The translations under genes were made by a program, and so were the position numbers. The notes under the pieces are model-generated. The model was not told the origin of the DNA. It worked only from the letters and a program-made list of their open reading frames with translations, and did not search any database. Source: MGOM01 sp035455265 (GTDB lineage: Bacteria; Chloroflexota; Anaerolineae; Anaerolineales; E44-bin32). Taken from it: DNA of 47,977 nucleotides. Positions 24,187 to 33,049 of the stretch are shown in pieces. The number at the start of each line of letters is the position of its first letter. The first letter of the stretch is position 1. Where the stretch lies: assembly GCA_035455265.1 (NCBI GenBank), contig DATIFK010000149.1, positions 1 through 47,977 on the forward strand. The letters run 5' to 3'.

Positions 24187-24714
24187 ATGCCGACTTCCAT
24201 CAAGATCAACCGCGCGCCGGTGCTGACGTTGTGGGCGGCGATCGTCGCCGAGCGGCTTGGGTTCGACCGCGATGAGGCGCTGACCCTGGGGCGGGCCGTG
24301 GCGGGGTACACGGCCCAGGCGAAGGGCCAGACCCTGGGGATCTACCACCCGAAGGAACCGGAGGAGCGACCTTCGAGCCAAGTCGAGACGGACTTCGTCG
24401 TCGTCAACCTCATGGGCCGCGCGCTGCCGGCGCGGCGGACCTCAGGCGGAGTGCGCGCGGCCGAGAAGGATAAGCCGGCCGACCCCGACAACGTTCGCCG
24501 GTATTTGGCGTCCAAGTTCGGCGAGCATCTCGGCGCCGCCGAACGCGCGCTGCGCGAGCTGGCGGCCGCCTTCCCGCCGGAAATGCTGGACGAGAAAGCC
24601 TACGGGTTGTACGAACGTTTCCGGCCGCAGGTGCCGCGCGGCAAGCCGGGATGGGGCGCGGCCGGCGAGTTGGATCTCGATCGGGTGAGGGCCCTGGTTC
24701 CGAAAAGGAAGTGA
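24187..24714 (+). CDS. Conserved hypothetical protein
   Basis: About 175 residues starting MPTSIKINRAPVLTLWAAIV. It is soluble and largely helical, with a motif-like start (INRAPVLTLWAAIVAERLGFDRDEAL), a central DFVVVNLMGR strand and a helical C-terminal half (FGEHLGAAERALRELAAAF). I do not recognise a characterised family, though the N terminus looks conserved. I prefer the ATG at 24187 because an ATG at 24172 lies on the edge of heptad array 3; only five residues differ. The gene converges on the fumarase operon. Confidence 0.7.
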   Translation: MPTSIKINRAPVLTLWAAIVAERLGFDRDEALTLGRAVAGYTAQAKGQTLGIYHPKEPEERPSSQVETDFVVVNLMGRALPARRTSGGVRAAEKDKPADPDNVRRYLASKFGEHLGAAERALRELAAAFPPEMLDEKAYGLYERFRPQVPRGKPGWGAAGELDLDRVRALVPKRK

Positions 24715-24725
24715 GGCGCGTCTGT

Positions 24726-24800
24726 CACCCGCAACCAGTTTCCAGATGCCATTCCGCCGAAGGGGTTTGACCGGGAACTGGGAACGGGTGGCTGGAAACC
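24726..24800. repeat. Heptad repeat array 4, between convergent genes
   Basis: Left arm at 24726-24745 (CACCCG, CCAGTTT, CCAG) and right arm at 24767-24800 (GGGAACTGGGAACGGGTGGCT and on) form an imperfect hairpin. It fills most of the 93-nt gap between the stop codons of two convergent genes, a position expected for a bidirectional terminator. Confidence 0.75.
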
Positions 24801-24807
24801 GAAAGAG

Positions 24808-25434
24808 CTAGTGCGTTGAGCTGAGGACCCTTTCCAGGGCTTTCCTCGACCTCTCCTCTACATCGACGTGCAGGCTCCGGCCGTGCGCGTCCATCGTGAC
24901 GACGGCCGGGAAGTTCTCCACCTCGATCACCCACATCGCTTCGGGAACACCGAAATCGAATTTGTGCACGCCCAGAACGCGGCGGACCGTCTGGGCGATC
25001 AGCGTGGCCGCACCGCCGATGGCGTGCAGGTAGACGCCGGGGACTTCCTGGCAGGCCGCCAGGGTGCGCGGGCCCATCCCGCCCTTGCCGATGACGGCGC
25101 GAACGCGGAAGTGGCGCATGACCTCACCCTGGTAGGGCTCTTCGCGCGTGCTCGTCGTTGGGCCGGCGGCCACGAAGCGATACTGCTTCGTGTCGAGCCC
25201 GGCGACGACCGGACCGCAATGGTAGATCGCACCGCCGTCGAGCAGCGGCCGGACGGCTTCGATGACCTGCTGGTCATCGCCGGAGGGTGGGCGGGTCTTG
25301 CGGACGAAGGTCTCCACCAGCCATTTGTGAGCGGCATCGCGGCCGGTGATCATCACGCCGCGCAGTTGGACGGGGTCGCCGACATGGAGCGAGCGGATCG
25401 TCTCCGGGTCGAGGGGCAGTGTCAGCGTTTGCAC
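24808..25434 (-). CDS. fumB: Fumarate hydratase class I, beta subunit/domain
   Basis: A 208-residue protein matching the beta part of two-subunit class I (iron-sulfur) fumarases and L-tartrate dehydratases. Typical segments are GDPVQLRGVMITGRDAAHKWL, YHCGPVV, AGPTTSTREEPYQGEV, AVIGKGGMG and EAMWVIEVENFPA. With the alpha subunit encoded 10 nt upstream it interconverts fumarate and malate in the cytoplasm; a tartrate dehydratase cannot be fully excluded. The ATG at 25434 follows GAGGAGGCC. Confidence 0.92.
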   Translation of the reverse strand: MQTLTLPLDPETIRSLHVGDPVQLRGVMITGRDAAHKWLVETFVRKTRPPSGDDQQVIEAVRPLLDGGAIYHCGPVVAGLDTKQYRFVAAGPTTSTREEPYQGEVMRHFRVRAVIGKGGMGPRTLAACQEVPGVYLHAIGGAATLIAQTVRRVLGVHKFDFGVPEAMWVIEVENFPAVVTMDAHGRSLHVDVEERSRKALERVLSSTH

Positions 25435-25444
25435 GGCGGCCTCC

Positions 25445-26317
25445 TCATTCGATCTCGGCGCTGTCGCCGCGGATCGTCAGGCGGCGCCGGCGATGGGCCC
25501 AGCACATGTAGGAAACGGTAACGAAGTAGCAGGCCGGAAGCCGGTGAAGGTTGACGGTCTTGACGCCGAAGACCGTTGTCTCGCCGCCGAATCCCATCGG
25601 GCCGATCCCCAGGCTGTTGCATTCCTGCAGCAAGCGGGCTTCCAGGGCGGCGAGCTGGTCGTCACTGTTGACATCCTCCAAGGGGCGCAGCAGTGCCGCT
25701 TTGGAGGCGAGGTAGCCTGAGCCGCGATCGCCGCCGATGGCCACGCCCAGGACGCTCGGAGCGCAGCCGAACCCCTGCGCCCGATGCACGGCGTCCAGGA
25801 CGGCGCGGCGAACGCCCTCCAGGTCGCGGCCAGCCTCGAGCCGATCATCCGGCAGGGAGTACTGCGCACCGACGTTCTCGCATCCGCCGCCCTTGAGAAT
25901 CAGCTCGATCGTCAGGTCGCCGCTTTCCGTTTCCTCGAAGTGGATCGTCGGGAAGGCTTCGTCCCCGAGATTCGTGCCGCTGTTCTTGCCCGTGACTGAG
26001 TCGACGGCGTTGGGCCGCAGGTAGGAATGCCGCGTGGCTTCGGCCACCGCGGCCCGGATCTGCTGGCGCAGGGTGCGCGTGCTCCAGCCGGCCGGATGGT
26101 GGACGAAGAAGAGCGGCGTCCCGGTGTCCTGGCACACGGGTGTCGACTGGGCGCGCGCCAGCGCCACGTTTTCGAGAATGGCGTCGAGAGCGCCGACGGC
26201 GGCCGAGCCGGGCGCCTCGCGCTGCCGAGCCTGCTGGAGAGAATGTTCGACGTCCGGAGGAAGATCGGTGGAGGTGCGGCGGATGAGCTCCAGCACATCC
26301 TGGGTGATGTCTCGCAT
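25445..26317 (-). CDS. fumA: Fumarate hydratase class I, alpha subunit
   Basis: A 290-residue protein with the [4Fe-4S] ligand regions of class I fumarases: PVCQDTGTPLFF (about residue 61), ILKGGGCENVG (about 143) and GFGCAPSVLGVAIGGDRGSG (about 190). The end GVKTVNLHRLPACYFVTVSYMCWAHRRRR is also typical. The start ATG 26317 has GGGAGGACGTCC just upstream; in-frame starts further upstream would cross the divergent gene and add unrelated sequence. It is transcribed with the beta subunit gene. The cluster is oxygen sensitive in this family, in line with an anaerobic lifestyle. Confidence 0.93.
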   Translation of the reverse strand: MRDITQDVLELIRRTSTDLPPDVEHSLQQARQREAPGSAAVGALDAILENVALARAQSTPVCQDTGTPLFFVHHPAGWSTRTLRQQIRAAVAEATRHSYLRPNAVDSVTGKNSGTNLGDEAFPTIHFEETESGDLTIELILKGGGCENVGAQYSLPDDRLEAGRDLEGVRRAVLDAVHRAQGFGCAPSVLGVAIGGDRGSGYLASKAALLRPLEDVNSDDQLAALEARLLQECNSLGIGPMGFGGETTVFGVKTVNLHRLPACYFVTVSYMCWAHRRRRLTIRGDSAEIE

Positions 26318-26506
26318 GGACGTCCTCCCGCGTGGGCGCGGCGGTCTGGCCCATTGTTCCGCCGGGCGGCCACGGGCGGCGAGTGAACTTCCGCCGACTC
26401 TCAGGGGTGCAATGTCACGCGCCCAAGCGGAGGGACCCTTGGGTGTACGATGGAGGCCACGGCCTGCCGGTTGGCAAGGCCGCGTCGGAGAGGCCCGGGA
26501 GGCCGC

Positions 26507-27163
26507 ATGCGTACCACGCGTTGGACTCTCATTCTCGCTGCCATCTTCCTGCCAGCCGTCGGCCTCGTGACCGGAGCCGCCAGGCCGCCCGCTGTTCCGG
26601 GCCTCTCTCTCCATCCATCCTTTGGCACCCCGGGGACGACCGTGTCCGCGCGTGGCTCGGATTTCACGCCCGGCGTCGAGGTCAGCCTGATGTGGGACAA
26701 AGTGCTCGCGGTAGGCACCGGGACCCCCGATGCGGACGGGAATGTCACGATCGCCTTTCGTGTGCCCGCGCAGGCCGCGGCGGGATGGCACACCGTCGTC
26801 CTGGGCCAAGGCTCCAACAAGGCGAGCGCCGCCTTTCAGGTGATCCCCGCCCCGACGGCGACCCTCACCTCGACGCCGACGTTCACTTGCGAACAGGTGC
26901 AGAGCTGTACGACGACTCCGACGAGCACGGAGGGGACTCAGACGGCGAGCGCCTCCTCCACCTCGACGGAACTCGCCAGAGCATCCTTCACGCCGTCGGC
27001 GAGCGCCACACCGTCCCCCACGGCGAAGGTCTCGCCTGCCGATACCAGCGGAGGTGGAGGAGTCGGGCTGTTGCTGCTCCTATGCGGTGGCGCCCTGGTC
27101 GCGGCGTCGGGCCTGGGCCTGGTCGTGATGCTTCTCCGGCGGGGACGCGATCACACCTCATAA
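26507..27163 (+). CDS. Exported TIG/IPT-like protein with Ser/Thr-rich stalk and membrane anchor
   Basis: A 218-residue surface protein. A signal peptide (about residues 1-26) is followed by an immunoglobulin-like beta domain (PSFGTPGTTVSARGSDFTPG and on, about 33-108) that resembles IPT/TIG folds. Then come a Thr/Ser/Pro-rich stalk (about 112-175), a Gly-rich turn, one transmembrane helix (about 182-206) and a basic end (RRGRDHTS). No enzyme motif is seen. ATG 26507 is chosen because CGGGAGGCCGC lies upstream and it starts a proper signal peptide. It is divergent from the fumarase genes and monocistronic by position. Confidence 0.75.
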   Translation: MRTTRWTLILAAIFLPAVGLVTGAARPPAVPGLSLHPSFGTPGTTVSARGSDFTPGVEVSLMWDKVLAVGTGTPDADGNVTIAFRVPAQAAAGWHTVVLGQGSNKASAAFQVIPAPTATLTSTPTFTCEQVQSCTTTPTSTEGTQTASASSTSTELARASFTPSASATPSPTAKVSPADTSGGGGVGLLLLLCGGALVAASGLGLVVMLLRRGRDHTS

Positions 27164-27192
27164 GGTGACGGACCCATCGCCGCCTTGTGATC

Positions 27193-27238
27193 GGGGTCCC
27201 CAACAACCGGGAACCCCCCGGCGCCCAACGGGGACCCC
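27193..27238. terminator. Nested inverted repeat downstream of the TIG-like gene
   Basis: GGGGTCCCC (27193-27201) and GGGGACCCC (27230-27238) pair perfectly; an inner CCGGG/CCCGG pair lies in the loop. It sits 30 nt after the stop and just before the next promoter. No T tract follows, so termination is likely but not certain. Confidence 0.45.
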
Positions 27239-27261
27239 TCTAGAATCTGGACCGATTTGGT

Positions 27262-27267
27262 TACAAT
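27262..27267 (+). promoter_or_regulatory. Candidate -10 box of the E1 dehydrogenase gene
   Basis: TACAAT lies 20 nt before the ATG at 27287, so the leader would be only about 13 nt. No clear -35 is present and no Shine-Dalgarno site lies in that leader. Confidence 0.35.
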
Positions 27268-27286
27268 TCTCATCGTCGCCAGCACC

Positions 27287-29314
27287 ATGGATGCTCCGAT
27301 ACTCTCGACTTTGCAGGTCACCTTGGATTGGCCGTCTGTCGCCCGCCAAGTTCTCCGCTCGCGGGTGTTGGACGAGCTCGAAGAAAGGGAGCTCGCCCCG
27401 ACGGGGGAAGTCCCCTACCAGTTCTCGGCTCGGGGCCACGAGCTTGCCCAGGTCCTTCTAGCGCAACACCTGATCCATCCGCACGACGCCGCCACCGTCT
27501 ACTACCGCTCACGCCCGTTCCTGTTGGCTGCCGGCCTGACGCTCACCGAGGCGCTGGCGGCGGGAATGGGACGCCAGGGGAGTCCCTCGCAGGGTCGCGA
27601 TGTGGGCGTGGTGTTCTCGTTGCGACCACGACGAGGCGTCACCGTCCTGCCCTCCTCCGGCGACGTCGGCGCGCAGTACGCGCCTGCGGCAGGTTGGGCT
27701 CAGGCCTGCCTGTACCGCCGCGATGTCCTAAAGGAAAGCGACTGGGACGGGGCTCTCGCGGTGGCGCTGGGTGGTGACGGTTCTGTGGCAGCTAACGGTT
27801 TCTGGTCGGCCCTGACGATGGCCACAACCCTCCACCTTCCCATGTTGTTCTTCATCGAAGACAACGGGTACGGTCTGTCGGTCCCCAGCCGGCTGCAGAC
27901 GCCCGGCGGTGACATCGCCGCCAATCTGTCGGCCTTCAATGACTTGAGGGTCCTTTCTGGATCCGGCAGCGATCCCGACGAGGCCACCTCCCTGGTGGCC
28001 GAAGCCGTCGAGCACGTCCGCGAAGGGCGCGGGGCTTGCCTGCTTCGAATGGTCGTTCCGCGCCTCTCGGGTCATACCTTCGTCGACAACCAGGCCTACA
28101 AGTCGGTCGAAGTGCGGCAGGATGAAGTCCGGCGCGATCCGCTGTTGGCGCTGGAGGCTCGGATCGGGGAGGCCGTGTGGGCCTCGATGCGGGAGGAAGC
28201 CGAACGCGAGGTGCAGGAGGCACTGGCCGAAGCCAGGCGCCAATCAGTTTCGACGGAACCTCCGACGCGTCACCTATTCTTCGAGGGGGGATCGATCGAA
28301 CGCATCGAGGGCTCAGCGCCGACGCCTCCGCCGTCGGCTCGCAGGCTCAATCTCATCGAAGCCGTGCGGTCGGTCATCGAGCAGGAACTGTCGGCGAACC
28401 CGCGAGCGCTGGTGTTCGGTGAGGATGTGGGCGCCAAGGGCGGCGTCCACGGGGCGACGGCAGGGTTGCAGGCTCGCTTTGGGGACCGCCGCGTCTTCGA
28501 CACGTCGCTCTCCGAGGAGGGGATCATCGGCCGGGCCATAGGCCTGGCGCTGGCGGGCCTCCTGCCGATCCCGGAGATTCAGTTCCGCAAGTACGCCGAT
28601 CCGGCCACCGAGTCGATCAACGACGCCGGGACGCTGCGCTGGAGAACGGCGGGCGCCTTCGCCGCGCCGATGGTGGTTCGCATGCCGGTGGGCTACGGCA
28701 AGAAGATCGGCGATCCGTGGCACTCGGTCAGCGGTGAGGCCGTCTTCGCCCACACGCTGGGCTGGCGCATTGCCTACCCTTCGAACGCCGCCGATGCCGC
28801 CGGCCTCTTCCGGGCGGCGCTGCGGATGCAGGATCCGGTGCTCTTCCTGGAGCACCGGGCGCTGCTGGACGGAGCGATGGCGCGTCGCCCCGATCCCGGA
28901 CCGGGCCACATCGTGCCGTTCGGCCAGGCGGCGCGCCTGACCGAAGGTGACGCTCTGACGTTGGTGACGTGGGGCGGGATGGTCCACGCCGTGCTGGAGG
29001 CGGCGCAGCGGCACGCCGGGCGGGTGGAAGTCCTCGACCTGCGAACGATCTGCCCGTGGGACGTCGAGGCGACGCTGACGTCTGTCCGTCGGACGGGTAA
29101 GTTGCTGGTCGTCCACGAGGACACCTGGACGGCGGGTTTCGGCGGTGAGATCCTGGCGACGGTGGCAGCGGAAGCCTTCGGAGATCTGGACGCGCCGCCG
29201 CGCCGGGTGACCACCCCCGACACGCCCATCCCCTACAGCGCCGAGCTCATGGCGCGCGTGCTGCCGAGCGTCGATCAGATCGACGCGGCGATCGCTGCGT
29301 TGCTGGCGTTCTAA
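27287..29314 (+). CDS. 2-oxoacid dehydrogenase E1 component, alpha-beta fusion
   Basis: A 675-residue thiamine-diphosphate enzyme. Residues about 1-320 match E1 alpha: RPFLLAAGLT, the TPP motif GDGSVAANGFWSALTMAT near residue 163 and IEDNGYGLSVP near 195. Residues about 345-670 match E1 beta: ALVFGEDVGAKGGVHGAT, FDTSLSEEGIIGRAIGLALAG, EIQFRKYADPA and VHEDTWTAGFGGE. This is the fused form seen for branched-chain 2-oxoacid or pyruvate dehydrogenases in several phyla. The substrate is not decided by the sequence as I read it. No E2 or E3 gene is in the window. ATG 27287 is preferred over a TTG ten codons upstream that lies on the -10 box. Confidence 0.9.
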   Translation: MDAPILSTLQVTLDWPSVARQVLRSRVLDELEERELAPTGEVPYQFSARGHELAQVLLAQHLIHPHDAATVYYRSRPFLLAAGLTLTEALAAGMGRQGSPSQGRDVGVVFSLRPRRGVTVLPSSGDVGAQYAPAAGWAQACLYRRDVLKESDWDGALAVALGGDGSVAANGFWSALTMATTLHLPMLFFIEDNGYGLSVPSRLQTPGGDIAANLSAFNDLRVLSGSGSDPDEATSLVAEAVEHVREGRGACLLRMVVPRLSGHTFVDNQAYKSVEVRQDEVRRDPLLALEARIGEAVWASMREEAEREVQEALAEARRQSVSTEPPTRHLFFEGGSIERIEGSAPTPPPSARRLNLIEAVRSVIEQELSANPRALVFGEDVGAKGGVHGATAGLQARFGDRRVFDTSLSEEGIIGRAIGLALAGLLPIPEIQFRKYADPATESINDAGTLRWRTAGAFAAPMVVRMPVGYGKKIGDPWHSVSGEAVFAHTLGWRIAYPSNAADAAGLFRAALRMQDPVLFLEHRALLDGAMARRPDPGPGHIVPFGQAARLTEGDALTLVTWGGMVHAVLEAAQRHAGRVEVLDLRTICPWDVEATLTSVRRTGKLLVVHEDTWTAGFGGEILATVAAEAFGDLDAPPRRVTTPDTPIPYSAELMARVLPSVDQIDAAIAALLAF

Positions 29315-29326
29315 GGGAAGCTTCGA

Positions 29327-29589
29327 GCCGCCAGCCTCCAGCCGCCAGCTGGTCACCAGTAGCCAGTTTCCAGTCCCCAGTCTCTGAACCGCCATTGCGA
29401 GGAGGTCCGAGCTCCGCAAGCGCCCCTAAGCGAAGAGGAAGTCCCTTCCCTTCAGACGCTTCGTTCCCCCGGGGCGGGATGAGATCGCTAGGCCGGCCCG
29501 GACGGAGTCGCGACTCGCTATGCCGACACCGGGCAGGTACTGGATGATCGCTGGCGACCGATAACTGACGACTGACGACTGACAACTGC
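29327..29589. repeat. Heptad repeat array 5 with an inserted dispersed repeat
   Basis: Forward units (CCAGCCT, CCAGCCG, CCAGTTT, CCAGTCC, CCAGTCT) run from 29327 to 29383, and reverse units (ATAACTG, ACGACTG twice, ACAACTG) from 29556 to 29589. Between them, at about 29389-29520, lies GC-rich sequence beginning CCATTGCGAGGAGG, like the common dispersed CATTGCGAGGA repeats. The whole 297-nt gap before mutS2 is therefore repeat sequence plus a promoter; no gene is seen. Confidence 0.8.
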
Positions 29590-29594
29590 CGTTG

Positions 29595-29603
29595 TGTTAC
29601 ACT
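29595..29603 (+). promoter_or_regulatory. Extended -10 element of mutS2, giving a nearly leaderless transcript
   Basis: TGTTACACT (TG, one base, TACACT at 29598-29603). The expected start of transcription is about 29609-29611, one to three bases from the ATG at 29612, and no Shine-Dalgarno site is present. Confidence 0.5.
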
Positions 29604-29611
29604 GCCGCGCT

Positions 29612-31984
29612 ATGGATGGCAAGTCGCTCGAAATCCTCGAGTGGCCGAAGGTCCTCGATCGCCTCGAGGCTCTTGCGGCGTTCTCTGCATCCAAGGAGCT
29701 GGCGCGTGAGCTGCGGCCGGCGGTGGATCTGGCCGAGGTTCGCCGCCGCCAGGCTGAAACGTCCGAGGCGCGCCGCCTGCTGCAGGCGCGCAGCGATCTG
29801 ACGATCGGCGGCGCCCGCGACGTGCGCGCCGATGCCGAGGCAGCCCGCCGCTCGCTGGTGCTCGAACCACAGGCACTCCTCGATATTCGCGGCACGTTGA
29901 TCGCCGCGCGCACACTCGCCCGGATCTTCGAACGCGTCCGCGAGGCCTACCCGGTGCTGGGGGCTGTCGTTGCGCAGTTGCAGCCGACGCCCGGCCTGAT
30001 CGACGCCATCGGCAGCGTGTTGGACGAGCACGGAGAAGTGCGCGACCAGGCTTCGGCCAAGCTGGCCGAGATCCGCCAGGGGCTGCGCGCGGCGCGCGAT
30101 CGGCTGCTGGCCAAGCTCGAGCGCGTCATCCACGATCCCAAGCTGGCCCCCATGCTGCAGGAGCCCATCGTCACCCAGCGCGACGGCCGATTCGTGATAC
30201 CGCTGAGGGCCGAGTTCAAAGGCCGCATCAAGTCGCTGGTCCACGATCAGTCGTCGTCGGGGGCGACCCTGTTCATCGAACCTCTGGCCGTCGTCGACTT
30301 GAACAACGAGGTGCGCGAGTTGGAGCTGGCCGAGCGCGACGAAGTGCGTCGCATCCTGGCCGAGCTTTCCTCGCTGGTGGGGGCGCAGGCGGAAGCCGTC
30401 AGGGCTACGGTGGAGGCGCTGGCGGTGCTGGATCTGGCCCTGGCCAAGGCCCGCTACGCCGATTCGCTCGACGCCGTCGAACCGGAGCTGGTCGAGTTCG
30501 AGGAACGGCCGGGCTCGGCGCATCCCGGATCGACGATCCAGCTGGGACAGGCGCGGCACCCGCTGCTCGATCCGGCCTCGGTGGTCCCCATCGATCTGGT
30601 GCTGGACGATGACACCTATGCCCTGGTCATCACCGGGCCGAACACAGGCGGCAAGACCGTCGCCCTCAAGACGGCCGGCCTGATGGTCGTCATGGCGCAG
30701 TCGGGGCTGGCGCTGCCGGCCGCACCTGGCTCGCGCCTGTCGCTCTTCGATGACGTGTTGGCCGACATCGGGGACGAGCAGTCGATCGAGCAATCCCTGT
30801 CGACCTTCTCGGCGCACGTTGCCAACATCATTCACATCCTCCAGGCAGCCGGACCGCGCAGCCTGGCCCTGCTCGACGAACTGGGCGCGGGCACCGATCC
30901 GCAAGAAGGTTCGGCGCTGGCGCGCGCCATCCTATCGACGCTCCTGCAGCGACGGGTGACGACGCTGGTGGCGACGCACTATCCCGAGCTGAAGGCGTAC
31001 GCGCACGTCACGCCCGGCGCCCGAAACGCCAGCGTCGAGTTCGACCTGGCGAGCCTGAAGCCGACGTACCGACTGTCGGTGGGCCTGCCGGGGCGCTCCA
31101 ACGCCCTGGCGATCGCCGAACGATTGGGCCTCGACCCGCAGGTCATCGAGATCGCTCGGGACATGGTCGCCCCGCAGGAGATCGATGCCCAGGGCCTGCT
31201 CGACGAGATCCAGCGCACGCGCGACGACGCCCGGCGGGAACACGCCGCCGCCCAGGCTGATCACGAGCAGGCGCGGCATCGCCAATCCGAGCTGGATGCC
31301 CGGCTGGCGTCGATCGAACAGGAACGCCTGGCGATCCTCGAGGAGGCGCGGCGAGAGGCGCGGCAGCAGGTCGAAGCCGTGCAAGGCGAGCTGGATGACT
31401 TGCGGCGCCGTATCACCGTCGTCGCTCAACCCCCGGAAGCTGTTCGCCAGATCCGCAGGGAACTGCAGGAGCTGGCGGAGGAGGCCTCCGAGCCTGCGAG
31501 CCCGGCGATCCGGGAGCCGGAGGAACGCGAGCTCCATCCGGGCGATCGCGTTCGCGTGGCCAGCCTGCGTATGGATGGGACCGTGATCCAGTCGGGGCCG
31601 GAGGAGGCGGAGGTCCAGGTGGGCCGGCTGCGCGTTCGCGTGCGGCGGGAGAATCTGTCGCTGACGTCTGTGGCGGAGGCGGTCTCAGATATTCGCCAGG
31701 CGCGACCGTCCTCGGCGTTCGTCGGGGTGGAGCCGCCCCCGCTCGAGATTGACGTTCGCGGCCAGACGGTCGAAGAGGCGCTGGAGGCGATTGAGCGCCG
31801 GCTGGACGCCGCCTACGTAGCCGGTCTGCCGTTTGTGCGTGTCATCCACGGCAAGGGGACCGGGCGGTTGCGTTCGGCCATCCGTCAGGCGCTGCGCAAG
31901 AATCCGTATACGGCTTCGTTCGAAGCGGGCAGTGACGCCGAGGGTGGAGAGGGCGTCACGGTGATACGGATGGATGCGGGGTAG
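29612..31984 (+). CDS. mutS2: MutS2 endonuclease/ATPase
   Basis: A 790-residue protein of usual MutS2 length (about 780). The N-terminal core and lever regions are followed by an ABC-type ATPase: Walker A GPNTGGKTVALK near residue 342, ERxxQ-like DEQSIEQSLSTFSAH near 388, Walker B ALLDELGAGTDPQEG near 422 and THYPELK near 455. A coiled-coil segment (about 520-620) leads to a KOW-like linker and a C-terminal Smr domain (LEIDVRGQTVEEAL, HGKGTGRLR, about 708-790) with nuclease activity. In other bacteria MutS2 limits recombination or rescues collided ribosomes. It stands alone with its own promoter. Confidence 0.96.
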   Translation: MDGKSLEILEWPKVLDRLEALAAFSASKELARELRPAVDLAEVRRRQAETSEARRLLQARSDLTIGGARDVRADAEAARRSLVLEPQALLDIRGTLIAARTLARIFERVREAYPVLGAVVAQLQPTPGLIDAIGSVLDEHGEVRDQASAKLAEIRQGLRAARDRLLAKLERVIHDPKLAPMLQEPIVTQRDGRFVIPLRAEFKGRIKSLVHDQSSSGATLFIEPLAVVDLNNEVRELELAERDEVRRILAELSSLVGAQAEAVRATVEALAVLDLALAKARYADSLDAVEPELVEFEERPGSAHPGSTIQLGQARHPLLDPASVVPIDLVLDDDTYALVITGPNTGGKTVALKTAGLMVVMAQSGLALPAAPGSRLSLFDDVLADIGDEQSIEQSLSTFSAHVANIIHILQAAGPRSLALLDELGAGTDPQEGSALARAILSTLLQRRVTTLVATHYPELKAYAHVTPGARNASVEFDLASLKPTYRLSVGLPGRSNALAIAERLGLDPQVIEIARDMVAPQEIDAQGLLDEIQRTRDDARREHAAAQADHEQARHRQSELDARLASIEQERLAILEEARREARQQVEAVQGELDDLRRRITVVAQPPEAVRQIRRELQELAEEASEPASPAIREPEERELHPGDRVRVASLRMDGTVIQSGPEEAEVQVGRLRVRVRRENLSLTSVAEAVSDIRQARPSSAFVGVEPPPLEIDVRGQTVEEALEAIERRLDAAYVAGLPFVRVIHGKGTGRLRSAIRQALRKNPYTASFEAGSDAEGGEGVTVIRMDAG

Positions 31985-32008
31985 ATTCCCGCTGCGGTCG
32001 GGCCGGCG

Positions 32009-32233
32009 CTAGAACAGACCGCGCAGGATCAGCAGGAAACCGAAGATCAACACCGGCACGCCCACGATCGCCCCGACGACCGTCAGGCTCACGATCACCC
32101 CGACGATCATCAGGACCAGGCCCAGGATCACCGCCACCAGGCGTCCGGTGAGTCCCAGAATCCAGGTCAGCAGCCGCCACAGGGCGACGAAAGGCCAGAG
32201 GTACCATGGCGTTGAATTGGCGTTTGATTTCAC
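32009..32233 (-). CDS. Small two-helix membrane protein
   Basis: A 74-residue protein with a short polar start (VKSNANSTPWYLWPF) and two long hydrophobic segments rich in Gly, Val, Leu and Ile (about residues 15-40 and 44-70), suggesting a helical hairpin in the membrane. I recognise no family. The GTG at 32233 is preferred because GGAGGTTCGG precedes it; an ATG at 32275 would add 14 residues without such a site. It converges on mutS2, with the stops 25 nt apart. Confidence 0.65.
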   Translation of the reverse strand: MKSNANSTPWYLWPFVALWRLLTWILGLTGRLVAVILGLVLMIVGVIVSLTVVGAIVGVPVLIFGFLLILRGLF

Positions 32234-32336
32234 CCGAACCTCCGGATTCGGTTGTACCACGAAACCATAGGTCATCCACTCTCAAGCCTGACCGATGCCT
32301 GACCGGCGGCCACGGCATCGCCGCGCCGAGGTCGGC

Positions 32337-32909
32337 ATGACGGACCGCGTGCGGCGCTGCTGGGGGACGGGGGACCCGCTGATGGAGGCCTATCACGATG
32401 CCGAATGGGGCACGCCGGTTCACGACGACCGGCTGCTGTTCGAGCACCTCGTGCTCGACGGCTTCCAGGCGGGCCTGTCGTGGCGCACGATCCTCCACAA
32501 GCGGGAAAACTTCCGCTGGGCCTTCGAAGGCTTCGACATCGAGCGCGTGGCGGGGTATCGTGCGCCGGAGGTCCGGCGCCTGATGCGCGACGCGGGCATC
32601 GTGCGCAATCGCCAGAAGATCGAAGCCGCCGTCACCAACGCGCAGGCGACCCTGCGCGTCATCGGCGAGTATGGTTCCCTCGACCGTTTCCTGTGGTCCT
32701 TCACCGGCGGCCAGCCGGTCCTCAGCCGATCGGCGAGGGCGTGGTCGGACGTGCGCAGCACCAGCCCGGAGTCGGATGCGCTGTCGAAGGCTCTCCAGAC
32801 GCACGGCTATCGCTTCGTCGGCAGCACGATCTGCTACGCGTTCATGCAGGCCGTGGGCATGGTGGACGACCACATGGTGGGGTGCTTTCGTTACCAGCGA
32901 CGACGATAG
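32337..32909 (+). CDS. tag: DNA-3-methyladenine glycosylase I (Tag)
   Basis: A 190-residue base-excision repair glycosylase. Typical words are RCWGTGDPLMEAYHDAEWG, HDDRLLFEHLVLDGFQAGLSW, ILHKRENFRWAF, FVGSTICYAFMQAVGMVDDHMVGCFR, which contain the zinc-binding Cys and His residues (N-terminal Cys, His of YHD, and the final H...C). It removes 3-methyladenine from alkylated DNA. ATG 32337 follows GAGGTC at good distance. Heptad array 6 begins at the stop codon. Confidence 0.95.
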   Translation: MTDRVRRCWGTGDPLMEAYHDAEWGTPVHDDRLLFEHLVLDGFQAGLSWRTILHKRENFRWAFEGFDIERVAGYRAPEVRRLMRDAGIVRNRQKIEAAVTNAQATLRVIGEYGSLDRFLWSFTGGQPVLSRSARAWSDVRSTSPESDALSKALQTHGYRFVGSTICYAFMQAVGMVDDHMVGCFRYQRRR

Positions 32910-33030
32910 CCGCCAGCTGCCAGCCACCAGCGCCAGCAATACGTTGCCGGTTCCCAGTCGCCAGTTCCCAGTTGGTCCCAGACTGGCCACCGCCGACGGA
33001 CCACTCACCACTGACCGCTGACCACTCTCT
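32908..33030. repeat. Heptad repeat array 6
   Basis: Forward units (CCAGCTG, CCAGCCA, then CCGGTTC, CCAGTCG, CCAGTTC, CCAGTTG) to about 32985 and reverse units (ACCACTC, ACCACTG, ACCGCTG, ACCACTC) to 33030. The array begins at the tag stop codon. It separates tag from the hyp operon. Confidence 0.82.
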
Positions 33031-33049
33031 TGTGCAGGCGATTTCGGTC

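Noticed and set aside
26318..26809. A longer fumarase alpha protein starting upstream of 26317
   Set aside because: The extension has no fumarase similarity, crosses the divergent TIG-like gene, and the ATG at 26317 has a good ribosome binding site.
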